This document shows, piece by piece, positions 1 through 6,515 of a DNA stretch of 8,653 nt. How positions within the stretch are numbered: position 1 is the stretch's first letter; each line of letters starts with the position of its first letter. The notes under the pieces are model-generated. The model ran no database searches. It was not told the DNA's origin and worked only from the letters and a program-made list of their open reading frames with translations. Made by a program: the position numbers and the translations under genes. Origin of the DNA: an uncultured Spirochaetia bacterium (GTDB taxonomy: Bacteria > Spirochaetota > UBA6919); NCBI GenBank assembly GCA_913053665.1, contig CAJXGR010000121.1:1-8653 (forward strand). The letters run 5' to 3'.

Positions 1-13
1 AGACCTTTGAATT

Positions 14-35
14 GGGCAGACACGTGGGTCTGCCC
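14..35. repeat. REP-like palindromic unit
   Basis: An 8-bp perfect inverted repeat, GGGCAGAC (14-21) and GTCTGCCC (28-35), encloses a 6-base loop and is followed by CCTACA. The left arm, loop and CCTACA tail resemble the intergenic GGGC-arm/CCCCTAC repeats scattered through many bacterial genomes; this likeness is from memory and was not searched. No T-run follows, so it is a poor intrinsic terminator. It sits about 75 bases upstream of the first gene. Only one copy is present, so its repetitive nature is inferred. Confidence 0.5.
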
Positions 36-77
36 CTACAGGTGGAACAGTCCCTATTTTACTAAAATCAAAGGCTT

Positions 78-83
78 TATAAA
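78..83 (+). promoter_or_regulatory. Possible -10 box for the SPFH gene pair
   Basis: TATAAA matches the sigma-70 -10 consensus at five of six positions and lies in an AT-rich stretch 27 bases before the ATG at 111. No convincing -35 box stands 16-18 bases upstream. TTTACT at 58-63 is 14 bases away, which is too close. The call is therefore weak. Confidence 0.2.
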
Positions 84-110
84 TAAAACTTTATCACATT
101 GGAGGAAACT

Positions 111-1031
111 ATGTTTTGGTTAGCGGTTAGTGTATTGGCCTTCTTGTACGTGTTTGTCAAGATGGTGATTGTGGTTCCTGAGCGGGATACGTGTATCAAA
201 GAGCGTATGGGCCGTTTTGAGAAGATACTGTCCCCTGGATGGCACTTTCTCTATCCCTTTATCGATAGAGTAGCTTACACACAGGAAATGCGGGAACAAG
301 TTCTGGACATCCCCCCTCAAGGTTGTATCACACGGGATAACATTCAGGTGGAGGTGGATGGATTGGTTTATCTGAAGGTTGTGGACGCCCATAAAGCGAG
401 TTACGGCATTGAGAACTATCGTCGTGCGAGTGTGAATATGGCTCAAACAACGATGAGAGCGGAAATCGGTAAAATCAGCCTGGATAAGACCTTCACAGAA
501 CGGGAATCCATTAATGAGAGCATCGTCAGGGAGATCGATAAGGCCTCAGACCCGTGGGGAATCAAGATGATGCGATATGAAATAAAAAACATTACCCCAT
601 CGGCCAAGATCATTGACACTATGGAAAAGCAGATGGAGGCTGAGCGACAGAAGCGGGCAGAAATCCTTTTGGCCACGGCGGATAAAGAAGCCCGTATCGC
701 TCTGTCAGAAGGAGAACGTCAGGAGGCCATCAATTTATCTGAGGGTGAGAAAGTAAAACGTATCAATGAGTCTCAGGGAAAAGCAAAAGAAATAGCTTTA
801 GTCGCCCAGGCGACAGCCTCCGGGATCAAGCGGATAGCAGAGGCCATCCAGAAGCCGGGGGGTGACAAGGCCGTCAAGATGCAGATTGTGGAGCAGTTTA
901 TTACTGAATTGGGTAATATCCTTCAGTCGTCCAAAGTTTCGGTGGTTCCTGGACAACTCGCCAACATCAAAGGCTTTTTTCAAGGGATTGGTGAGGTCTC
1001 CAAACAAATGGGTGGAAACAAGACAGAATAA
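111..1031 (+). CDS. SPFH/band 7 membrane protein, paraslipin/QmcA type (first paralog)
   Basis: A 306-residue membrane scaffold protein of the SPFH (stomatin/prohibitin/flotillin/HflKC) superfamily, whose members build ring- or cage-like oligomers that organise membrane domains and often affect proteases. An N-terminal membrane helix (about residues 2-22) is followed by the SPFH domain (about 22-165), with family-typical PGWHFLYPFIDRV, VEVDGLVYLKV and DPWGIKMMRYEIKN segments. A charged helical region (about 170-235) carries 11-residue repeats, with SEG at 199-201 and 210-212 and SQG at 221-223. ATG at 111 is chosen because GGAGG (101-105) lies five bases upstream; an in-frame TTG at 99 would put this site inside the gene. 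Length matches QmcA-type proteins. The next gene is a paralog 34 bases downstream, probably co-transcribed. No NfeD-family partner is present. Family assignment is firm; cellular role is inferred. Confidence 0.92.
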   Translation: MFWLAVSVLAFLYVFVKMVIVVPERDTCIKERMGRFEKILSPGWHFLYPFIDRVAYTQEMREQVLDIPPQGCITRDNIQVEVDGLVYLKVVDAHKASYGIENYRRASVNMAQTTMRAEIGKISLDKTFTERESINESIVREIDKASDPWGIKMMRYEIKNITPSAKIIDTMEKQMEAERQKRAEILLATADKEARIALSEGERQEAINLSEGEKVKRINESQGKAKEIALVAQATASGIKRIAEAIQKPGGDKAVKMQIVEQFITELGNILQSSKVSVVPGQLANIKGFFQGIGEVSKQMGGNKTE

Positions 1032-1053
1032 TCAATGACTAAGTTAATTGTAT

Positions 1054-1060
1054 AGGAGGA
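1054..1060 (+). promoter_or_regulatory. Ribosome binding site fixing the start of the second SPFH gene
   Basis: AGGAGGA ends five bases before ATG 1066, the ideal arrangement. The longest open frame begins at TTG 1048 and would include this site in the coding region, so ATG 1066 is preferred and the protein loses six residues. Confidence 0.8.
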
Positions 1061-1065
1061 TTTAC

Positions 1066-2037
1066 ATGAATAAGTTAGAAAGCATAATAAACAAGTTACT
1101 CGGTGGTGACATTTTAGACACAATCGGTGGGCTTGTACTGCTCCTTTTGGTTGTTATTTTTGTATTTAAGCTGATCAAGGCGATACGTATTGTTCCCACC
1201 AAGTCAGCTTATATTGTTGAGCGTCTAGGAAAGTATCATAAGACTTTGGGAGCGGGTTTTCACCCACTCATACCGTTTATTGACAAGGTTGCCTTTATCA
1301 AGGACCTGAAGGAGGAAACCATGGCTGTACCCCCTCAGGAGTGTTTTACAAAGGACAATGTGAGAGTTGAGGTGGATGGGGTGATCTATATCAGTGTGAT
1401 TAACCCTGTGAATGCGAGCTATGGCATTACGGACTACCGGTTTGCGGCGACTCAATTGGCTCAGACGACGACTCGATCAGTGATTGGTACTATTGACTTA
1501 GATAGAACCTTTGAGGAACGTGATCTCATTAGTTCCAAGGTCTTGGAAGTGCTGTCAGAAGTGGATGAGAGTTGGGGGATCCAGGTTCACCGCTATGAGG
1601 TCAAGAATATCGTCCCACCCAGTTCAGTAAAGAACGCTATGGAACAGCAAATGACGGCTGAGAGAGATCGGCGTGCTCTGATTGCCAAGGCGGAAGGGGA
1701 TAGACAGAGTCGAGTGAATCGCTCCGAGGGGCTTAAGGCTGAATTGATCAACAGATCAGAGGGTGAAATGCAGAAAAGAGTCAATGAGGCAGAGGGACGA
1801 GCTCGTGAGATCATGACCATATCTGATGCCACCGCCCAGTCCATCGAGAAACTGGCGGAAGCGATTGCTCTTGGCGGAGGGGATGAGGCCGTGAATCTCC
1901 GTTTGAGCCAAAGCTATATCAGTCAACTGGGTAAACTGGCTGAATCCCACGTGAATGTCCTGCTTCCTGCCGATTTAACCCGCCTGGAAGACTTGTTGGC
2001 TTCTGTGGGATTGAATCTTGGTATGGGTGAGAAATAA
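1066..2037 (+). CDS. SPFH/band 7 membrane protein, paraslipin/QmcA type (second paralog)
   Basis: A 323-residue paralog of the preceding gene. From VP at residues 43-44 to near the C-terminus the two align by eye without gaps; 21 of the first 50 aligned residues are identical. It has a longer N-terminus with one membrane helix (about 21-39), then the SPFH domain (PFIDKVAF, VEVDGVIYISV, ESWGIQVHRYEVKNI), then a charged helix with four exact 11-residue repeats (AEG 209-211, SEG 220-222, SEG 231-233, AEG 242-244). The C-terminal part contains the alanine-rich LAEAIA segment seen in paraslipins. The tandem arrangement recalls other two-subunit SPFH assemblies (HflK/HflC, prohibitin 1/2), so a mixed oligomer is plausible but inferred. 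It could instead be a redundant duplicate. Confidence 0.92.
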   Translation: MNKLESIINKLLGGDILDTIGGLVLLLLVVIFVFKLIKAIRIVPTKSAYIVERLGKYHKTLGAGFHPLIPFIDKVAFIKDLKEETMAVPPQECFTKDNVRVEVDGVIYISVINPVNASYGITDYRFAATQLAQTTTRSVIGTIDLDRTFEERDLISSKVLEVLSEVDESWGIQVHRYEVKNIVPPSSVKNAMEQQMTAERDRRALIAKAEGDRQSRVNRSEGLKAELINRSEGEMQKRVNEAEGRAREIMTISDATAQSIEKLAEAIALGGGDEAVNLRLSQSYISQLGKLAESHVNVLLPADLTRLEDLLASVGLNLGMGEK

Positions 2038-2049
2038 TGGCGAAATGAA

Positions 2050-2252
2050 TTGCTACGGGCAGAATTGGACTATCTTCAGTTTTGCCCGACGTGTAGGAAA
2101 TCTTTTATGGAGTTGATGTATGAAATGGGCTGTCTTGATCACAATCTACTTCCTTCATTCAAACTATTATGATCCCCCATGATTCTAATGCCCTTGAGAA
2201 GTGGATCAAAGAGGAAAAGTTTGTTACACCCTACAGAAGAAGGAAGTCCTAA
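2050..2252 (+). pseudogene. Possible zinc-finger gene remnant or two tiny overlapping ORFs
   Basis: No family is recognised. The frame continuing past the SPFH2 stop encodes about 40 residues (TTG 2050 to TGA 2170-2172) with the pattern Cys-x2-Cys-x12-Cys-x2-His, beginning FCPTCRKSF. A second frame starts with ATG 2169, overlapping that stop as ATGA, and encodes 27 residues rich in Lys, Arg and Glu (NALEKWIKEEKF), ending at TAA 2250-2252. Neither has a good ribosome binding site. The ATGA overlap could mean translational coupling, or the pair may be a frameshifted remnant. The next gene also starts with a zinc ribbon, so a decayed partial duplicate is conceivable but unproven. The hairpin at 2056-2088 overlaps the first frame. 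Confidence 0.2.
2056..2088 (+). terminator. Hairpin after the SPFH genes, possible weak terminator
   Basis: The arms at 2056-2067 and 2077-2088 can form a 12-bp stem (ten Watson-Crick pairs, two G-U wobbles; CGGGCA pairs with TGCCCG at the base) around a nine-base loop. It begins 19 bases after the SPFH stop codon. There is no immediate T-run (the first is TCTTTT at about 2101-2106), so it is at best an imperfect intrinsic terminator and may be an RNA-processing or stability hairpin. Confidence 0.35.
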
Positions 2253-2273
2253 CTCCCTTAACAGGAGCCAATC

Positions 2274-4274
2274 ATGGAATGCCCAAGGTGTCAGAAGGCA
2301 ATCACCTTTCTGACCAAAGAATGCAACCATTGCCAATATGCTTTTAAGGATGTTATCTACAAGAAGCTATCCATTTATTTTGGTATCCTCCATGAAGTAG
2401 ACCATCTCAGATCTCTAAGTAAAGACATCTTCAGGAGCCTGGAAAAGCTGAAGCAGAAGGCTGACCTCATCGAGGAAGACCTTGTCGCCGAGTTGAAGAA
2501 GATCCCATTCGCTGTTGGAGAGGAGAAACCTGTATCGGTCAAAAGCAAGGCTGTCGAAAAGATAGACGTCTCCCCACCAAAACCTGTATCGGTCAAAGTT
2601 TTAGAGAGTGTATCCCCTAAAAAGGCTTTAAAGAAAGAGGATGACGATTCTCCCAGCTTTGAAGTCCTTTTGGGACAGAAATGGATACTCATTGTGGGGA
2701 TTATCACTATGGTCTTTGGGATTGGCTATTTCCTCAAATACTCCTTTGACAAAGGGTGGATAGGACCAGTTGGACGGGTTTCACTGGCCTACCTTTGGGG
2801 TATAGGGTTCTTGATAGGTGGATCGATCTTCCAAAAAAGGAATTATAAGACCTTTGGTTTGTTCCTTATTGGTGGAGGGATCGCCGTCCTTTACTTTTCG
2901 GCTTTTGCGGCCTTCCAGATATACGAACTCTTTGGTCAGACCAGTTCTTTCGGGATCATGATATTGATTACAGTCCTCTCAATGGCCTTATCCCTGGCTT
3001 ATGACGAGAAATGGCTGGCTGTTCTTGGAATGATGGGTGGTTTCCTGACCCCGATTCTCTTAAGCACTGGTCAGGACAACCAGATCGCCCTCATGACCTA
3101 CATAAGCATCCTGAATATGGGGATTTTGGGGGTTGCTTTTTATAAAAAGTGGAATCTCCTTAATATATTGGGATTTATTGCGACTTATATCATTTATATC
3201 GGCTGGCTTTTAAATCATTATACCTTCCATAATACGGGGATTCGCTCAGAGAAGTTTTGGCCCGCTCTCCTTTTCCTAAATGGATTTTACCTGATCTATA
3301 GCGTGATTCCCTTTGCCTATCTCTTTTTCAGGGAGAATAAGGAAAAGTTAATCAGTTTGGCGATTGTCTTACCCAACTCGTTTATTGCCTTTCTACTAAG
3401 CTTTTTGCTGATAATAGACCACTATCCCGCTGAATGGGTGAGCGTTATAGCTATCGGATACGCCTTAACCTACCTGCTGATGGCCACCTTTTTATATCGC
3501 AAGGGGCGGCAAGAGCTTCAAACTTTTGTTATCCTCCTGAGTGAAGCCTCTCTCTTCCTGGTGATCACTGTCCCTCTCCTTGTATCCGAGTACTGGATCA
3601 CTGTATTTTGGCTTATCCAGTCTTTAGCCCTTTTGTGGATGGGCATAAAATTGAAGAGACATCTCCTGACGATTGGTGCCTACACTCTTTTAATAATCAC
3701 AGTAGTCAAGTTTTGGTTCTACGACTACAATACAATCTTTCTTTTTATAGGAGACCGAATTGATGGTGGTTTCACCCATCTGATGGCTCCCAGATACCTG
3801 ACCATCGGCTTTCTGTTGCTTGTAACCTTTGTCTTCGCCGTTTTGATCAAAAAGGAGAGGCACCAGACCTTTTCTGATAGCGACCTGAAGGATGAGAAAC
3901 TTTTCTATAGCTTATGGATCCTGGTGCTATTCGCCATTTTGAACACAGAAACCATAGCTTTCTTTCATGACTACCTTCCCAAAGCCAGTCTAGCCGCCAT
4001 ATCCGTCCTATGGGCCTTATTTTCCATAGGTTTAATGGTTAAGGGAATTATCGGCAATCATATCAACATTCGTCGAGTGGCCTTAATCCTGTTCGTATTG
4101 ACCCTTGGGAAGATTTTCTTGTTTGATATGGCGCGATTTAGCACCCCGTATCGCATCGTATCCTTCATGATCGTTGGTTTAATCCTTATCGGCACATCTT
4201 GGCTCTATCATCGATTCAAGGGAAAAATCAATATCTCCATCACGGATGATAAAGATAGAGAGAAGGACTCATGA
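2274..4274 (+). CDS. DUF2339 polytopic membrane protein with N-terminal zinc ribbon
   Basis: A 666-residue inner-membrane protein matching the DUF2339 (COG5373) family, whose biochemical function is unknown. Residues 1-20 form a zinc ribbon (C3, C6, C17, C20), followed by a likely coiled coil (about 40-76) and a Lys/Pro/Ser-rich linker with two KPVSVK copies (85-90, 103-108). About 16-18 hydrophobic segments start near residue 137. DUF2339-like signatures include the GLFLIGGGIAVLYFSAF stretch near 195, GGFLTPILLSTG (about 255-266), and KIFLFDMARF followed by YRIVSF near 613-631. ATG 2274 has AGGAG (2263-2267) six bases upstream. The stop overlaps the DUF3999 start by four bases (ATGA), indicating translational coupling. 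By memory of the family it is somewhat shorter than many members. The cytosolic zinc ribbon and polytopic core suggest a transport or assembly role, but that is inference only. Confidence 0.88.
   Translation: MECPRCQKAITFLTKECNHCQYAFKDVIYKKLSIYFGILHEVDHLRSLSKDIFRSLEKLKQKADLIEEDLVAELKKIPFAVGEEKPVSVKSKAVEKIDVSPPKPVSVKVLESVSPKKALKKEDDDSPSFEVLLGQKWILIVGIITMVFGIGYFLKYSFDKGWIGPVGRVSLAYLWGIGFLIGGSIFQKRNYKTFGLFLIGGGIAVLYFSAFAAFQIYELFGQTSSFGIMILITVLSMALSLAYDEKWLAVLGMMGGFLTPILLSTGQDNQIALMTYISILNMGILGVAFYKKWNLLNILGFIATYIIYIGWLLNHYTFHNTGIRSEKFWPALLFLNGFYLIYSVIPFAYLFFRENKEKLISLAIVLPNSFIAFLLSFLLIIDHYPAEWVSVIAIGYALTYLLMATFLYRKGRQELQTFVILLSEASLFLVITVPLLVSEYWITVFWLIQSLALLWMGIKLKRHLLTIGAYTLLIITVVKFWFYDYNTIFLFIGDRIDGGFTHLMAPRYLTIGFLLLVTFVFAVLIKKERHQTFSDSDLKDEKLFYSLWILVLFAILNTETIAFFHDYLPKASLAAISVLWALFSIGLMVKGIIGNHINIRRVALILFVLTLGKIFLFDMARFSTPYRIVSFMIVGLILIGTSWLYHRFKGKINISITDDKDREKDS
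2526..2597 (+). repeat. 18-bp direct repeat in the DUF2339 linker
   Basis: AAACCTGTATCGGTCAAA occurs at 2526-2543 and again, identically, at 2580-2597, a period of 54 bases or 18 codons. It encodes KPVSVK twice in the low-complexity linker between zinc ribbon and membrane domain. The perfect nucleotide match suggests a recent in-frame duplication whose intervening part has diverged, or slippage. Confidence 0.8.
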
Positions 4275-5611
4275 GATACTTCTTATTGATACTCAGTCTA
4301 TTCCTGACTTTTACGATAGTTGATACTCTTACAGCCTCCGAGGGGAAGGGTTTTCAGTACTCAGCGATGGTAAAAGGGCCTTTCAAGAAGGGAACGCTCT
4401 ATCGATTAAAACTATCGGCGGATATTCTTGAGAGAACAGGGATTGAACAAAGTGATCTCAGGCTGTTTGACTCTGAGAAAGGAGAAACACCTTATGTCAT
4501 CCTTAAAAACCAGGGTCTATCTGTTAAAACAAAGCCTATACCACTCAAGATAATAGGTTATAGGGGGAATAAGCGATTTGTAGAGATCATAGTCCGTGTG
4601 AGAAAGGGAGAGACCCGGTTGATTCAATCCATTGATCTGGATATAAAAGACCGTGATTTCCAAAAGAACGTCACAATACACGGATCTTACGATTTAAAAA
4701 AGTGGACTCTATTGAACCAAAGTCTTATCTATGATTTCAGCCGACAGGTGGACTTACGAAAGACGAATATTCGCTTTGACCCATCGAATTATCCGTATTA
4801 TCGCATACGATTGGGTGGAGGGAAGACGTCACAAAAGAGTATTCGGCTGAAGTACAAGGATTTAGACTTTAATGTGGAGGGTTTTTATAATAAAAAGCTT
4901 CGTATCAACAAGATAACGGGAGAGACAGTAGGAAAAGACGTACGACCCACTATTTATGATGAAAAACGGGTGACAGGTTTCACCCAGACGCTGGATGAGA
5001 AAGGCCAATCTGTCATAACTCTTGGGGGGAACGTACCAGCCGATGAAGTGATCTTTGAGACCAGCCATCTTTACTATTATCGCAATGTACGTGTTTACTA
5101 CAGCGAAACGGGTGGGAAAAAAAGCTATAGGTATTTGACCCAGGGGGTGATCCATCGGTTTATACGCCCCCAATCCCTGAAGGAAAGAAAGAATCGTATA
5201 GCATTGGAGGGTGAAAAGCATCTCTATTACAGGTTTGTGATCGAAAACGATAGGAATCCACCCATTAAAATCACGGGAATCACCTTCAGATGGGTTCAGA
5301 GGCTTTTGTTTTTTATTACTTTAAAGGACACGGATCATTACCTATTATCTCTTGGCAACCCACCTAAAGAACGGTCTGAATATGATATCAGTAGGTTTAT
5401 CCATCAGAATAACTGGTTTAAACAGAGTTATAAGGATGTTCCATCTATCATTGGGATCAGAGAGATCAGTAGGAAGGATGATAGCATAAATGATGATTGG
5501 CTCAAGGATTTAGACCTACTAACTATTATTGTCATCGTTCTGGTCATCGTTCTGGGGTTATGGGTTTATTTCTTGTTTAGAAAGGTTTTAAGGGAGAAGA
5601 AGACGGACTAA
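4271..5611 (+). CDS. DUF3999 exported, membrane-anchored protein
   Basis: A 446-residue protein of the DUF3999 family, whose function is unknown. Residues 1-23 form a signal peptide (MRYFLLILSLFLTF core, predicted cleavage near TAS-EG). A long, mostly beta-rich extracytoplasmic region follows, with family-like LYRLKLSADILERTG, DLRLFDSE and a discoidin-like stretch (VTIHGSYDLKKWTLL, then PYYRIRL). A single C-terminal membrane helix (about 416-436) precedes a basic tail (RKVLREKKTD), so the body faces the periplasm with the tail inside. The ATG overlaps the DUF2339 stop, with AGAAGGA (4261-4267) just upstream. DUF2339 and DUF3999 genes are adjacent in other bacteria as recalled, supporting a physical or functional pair. 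Family call is fairly confident; function is not known. Confidence 0.85.
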   Translation: MRYFLLILSLFLTFTIVDTLTASEGKGFQYSAMVKGPFKKGTLYRLKLSADILERTGIEQSDLRLFDSEKGETPYVILKNQGLSVKTKPIPLKIIGYRGNKRFVEIIVRVRKGETRLIQSIDLDIKDRDFQKNVTIHGSYDLKKWTLLNQSLIYDFSRQVDLRKTNIRFDPSNYPYYRIRLGGGKTSQKSIRLKYKDLDFNVEGFYNKKLRINKITGETVGKDVRPTIYDEKRVTGFTQTLDEKGQSVITLGGNVPADEVIFETSHLYYYRNVRVYYSETGGKKSYRYLTQGVIHRFIRPQSLKERKNRIALEGEKHLYYRFVIENDRNPPIKITGITFRWVQRLLFFITLKDTDHYLLSLGNPPKERSEYDISRFIHQNNWFKQSYKDVPSIIGIREISRKDDSINDDWLKDLDLLTIIVIVLVIVLGLWVYFLFRKVLREKKTD

Positions 5612-5641
5612 CGTTTGGTAATTTGTCACTAAAACTTTTAC

Positions 5642-5650
5642 AGGAGGTGA
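5642..5650 (+). promoter_or_regulatory. Very strong ribosome binding site
   Basis: AGGAGGTGA is a full-length complement of the 16S rRNA 3' end, with six bases between AGGAGG and ATG 5654. It is the best such site in the window and predicts high translation of the small protease, independent of the DUF3999 gene 42 bases upstream. Confidence 0.8.
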
Positions 5651-5653
5651 GTT

Positions 5654-6034
5654 ATGGGGATTATCTATACAACCATCAAGATCAGGAATCCATTGACAGA
5701 GAGTGAGTTCATTGAGCTGAACGGGAAAGTAGACACGGGGGCCACCCTGTTGGTCTTACCGGGAGATGTGGCGAAGAAGTTTAGCTTTCCGAAGATTAGA
5801 AGAGAGATTGTGAAGTACGCCAATGAAGAAACAGCCGAGAGAGACATTGTCTGGGGTGTGGAACTTGAAATATGTGGCAGGAAGGGGATGTTTGAAGCGA
5901 TTGTTGAACCGAAGAAGTCCTATGCACTGATTGGAGCGGTTGTCATGGAGTCTCTGGACTTGATTGTTGAACCGAGGAGTCTGGCGATCTATCCCAATCC
6001 ACGTTCTGATCTGCCTATGGCTGAGATTGAATAA
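5654..6034 (+). CDS. Clan AA (retropepsin-like) aspartic protease family protein
   Basis: A 126-residue protein with the single aspartic-protease signature DTGAT (D27 catalytic, T28, G29), preceded by the strand IELNGKV and followed by LLVLPGDVAKKF. Near the C-terminus the hydrophobic-hydrophobic-glycine motif of this fold is visible in YALIGAVVMESLDLIVEP (about residues 110-127 region end). One DTG per chain and this length match bacterial clan AA proteases that would act as homodimers, as in retroviral protease. No signal peptide or membrane helix is seen, so it is probably cytoplasmic. Substrate unknown. It follows the DUF3999 gene by 42 bases on the same strand and may be co-transcribed. 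It converges on the toxin-antitoxin genes with 44 bases between stop codons. A regulatory or non-catalytic role cannot be excluded. Confidence 0.82.
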   Translation: MGIIYTTIKIRNPLTESEFIELNGKVDTGATLLVLPGDVAKKFSFPKIRREIVKYANEETAERDIVWGVELEICGRKGMFEAIVEPKKSYALIGAVVMESLDLIVEPRSLAIYPNPRSDLPMAEIE

Positions 6035-6078
6035 AGAACTCTATGGTCCATAAACAAAGGGCTGGTTCAGGGTAGGGA

Positions 6079-6336
6079 TTAGCGATAAACATCTTTTCGA
6101 TGACCTATCTTGACGACGAGAATCAGAAGCTCATCCTGATAAACTTCATAAACCACTCGATATTGGCCTGCCCTAATACTGTATTGATCTTTCTCAGGAG
6201 CTTTAAGCTTTTTACATCCGGGTGGAAAAGGGTTGCGAGCAAGCCCATCAATCTTTTCCTTCACCTTTTCATGATACTTATAGGGAATCTTTGAAAGATA
6301 TTTCTCAGCACTACTTTTGATCTCAATTTGATACAT
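6079..6336 (-). CDS. RelE/ParE-family toxin of a type II toxin-antitoxin system
   Basis: An 85-residue basic protein with the RelE/ParE fold pattern: an N-terminal strand (MYQIEIKSSA), two helices (AEKYLSKIP, KVKEKIDGLARNP), then the conserved core SIRAGQYRVVYEV and a final strand ending KIGHRKDVYR. R55, R60, H79 and R80 occupy places where RelE-type mRNA interferases carry catalytic or RNA-binding residues. RelE members cut mRNA at the ribosome and ParE members poison gyrase; this sequence looks more like the RelE side, but the choice is inference. Full length, no frameshift. The start ATG immediately abuts the antitoxin stop codon (TAG then ATG, zero gap), so translation is probably coupled. 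Confidence 0.88.
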   Translation of the reverse strand: MYQIEIKSSAEKYLSKIPYKYHEKVKEKIDGLARNPFPPGCKKLKAPEKDQYSIRAGQYRVVYEVYQDELLILVVKIGHRKDVYR

Positions 6337-6501
6337 CTAATCCCAACCGAGATCTCTTTTGACATCCTCCCAGGGTCTAGAAGGCTCATTCCTCACCTTG
6401 TAAGCGTCAATAAGATCTTCCAGGTCCTCAATCCGCTCAATCAAGGCCTCATACTCTTCACGGGACAAGATGATTTCATTGGTTTGTTCTAATACTTTCA
6501 T
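6337..6501 (-). CDS. Antitoxin partner of the RelE/ParE toxin
   Basis: A 54-residue acidic protein beginning MKVLEQTNEI and ending KRDLGWD. It has a short beta-strand start, a strongly acidic helix (residues about 13-35, SREEYEALIERIEDLEDLI) and a C-terminal tail with PSRPWEDV that would wrap the toxin. Size, acidity, position directly upstream of the toxin and zero spacing identify it as the antitoxin. It resembles short Phd/RelB-type partners of RelE toxins; the exact class is uncertain. The usual Shine-Dalgarno sequence is missing before the ATG, while a promoter sits just upstream, so it may be translated from a nearly leaderless mRNA. It probably represses its own promoter, with or without the toxin. 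Confidence 0.85.
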   Translation of the reverse strand: MKVLEQTNEIILSREEYEALIERIEDLEDLIDAYKVRNEPSRPWEDVKRDLGWD

Positions 6502-6515
6502 GATATAAAAATATC
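6502..6515. promoter_or_regulatory. Palindrome over the toxin-antitoxin -10 box, candidate operator
   Basis: GATAT (6502-6506) and ATATC (6511-6515) form a perfect 5-bp inverted repeat around AAAA. It covers the predicted -10 box and reaches to the base before the antitoxin start codon. Position and symmetry suit autorepression by a dimeric antitoxin. The short AT-rich arms could also arise by chance. Confidence 0.4.

Noticed and set aside
2038..2054. TGGC...TTGCT resembling a second sigma-54 promoter before the DUF2339 gene
   Set aside because: The distance between the GG and GC elements is 13 bases rather than 12, and the bases after TGGC do not fit. Sigma-54 is strict on this spacing.
4862..5221. 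A 119-codon - strand open frame inside the DUF3999 gene
   Set aside because: It lies wholly within a well-supported gene, shows no motif and has no clear ribosome binding site.
6042..6052. TATGGTCCATA palindrome between the convergent protease and toxin genes, considered as a bidirectional terminator
   Set aside because: The stem is only five base pairs with a one-base loop and has no T-run on either side.
6100..6294. A + strand 64-codon open frame opposite the toxin gene
   Set aside because: The - strand frame gives a complete RelE/ParE toxin in a zero-gap operon with its antitoxin; the + frame is its shadow.
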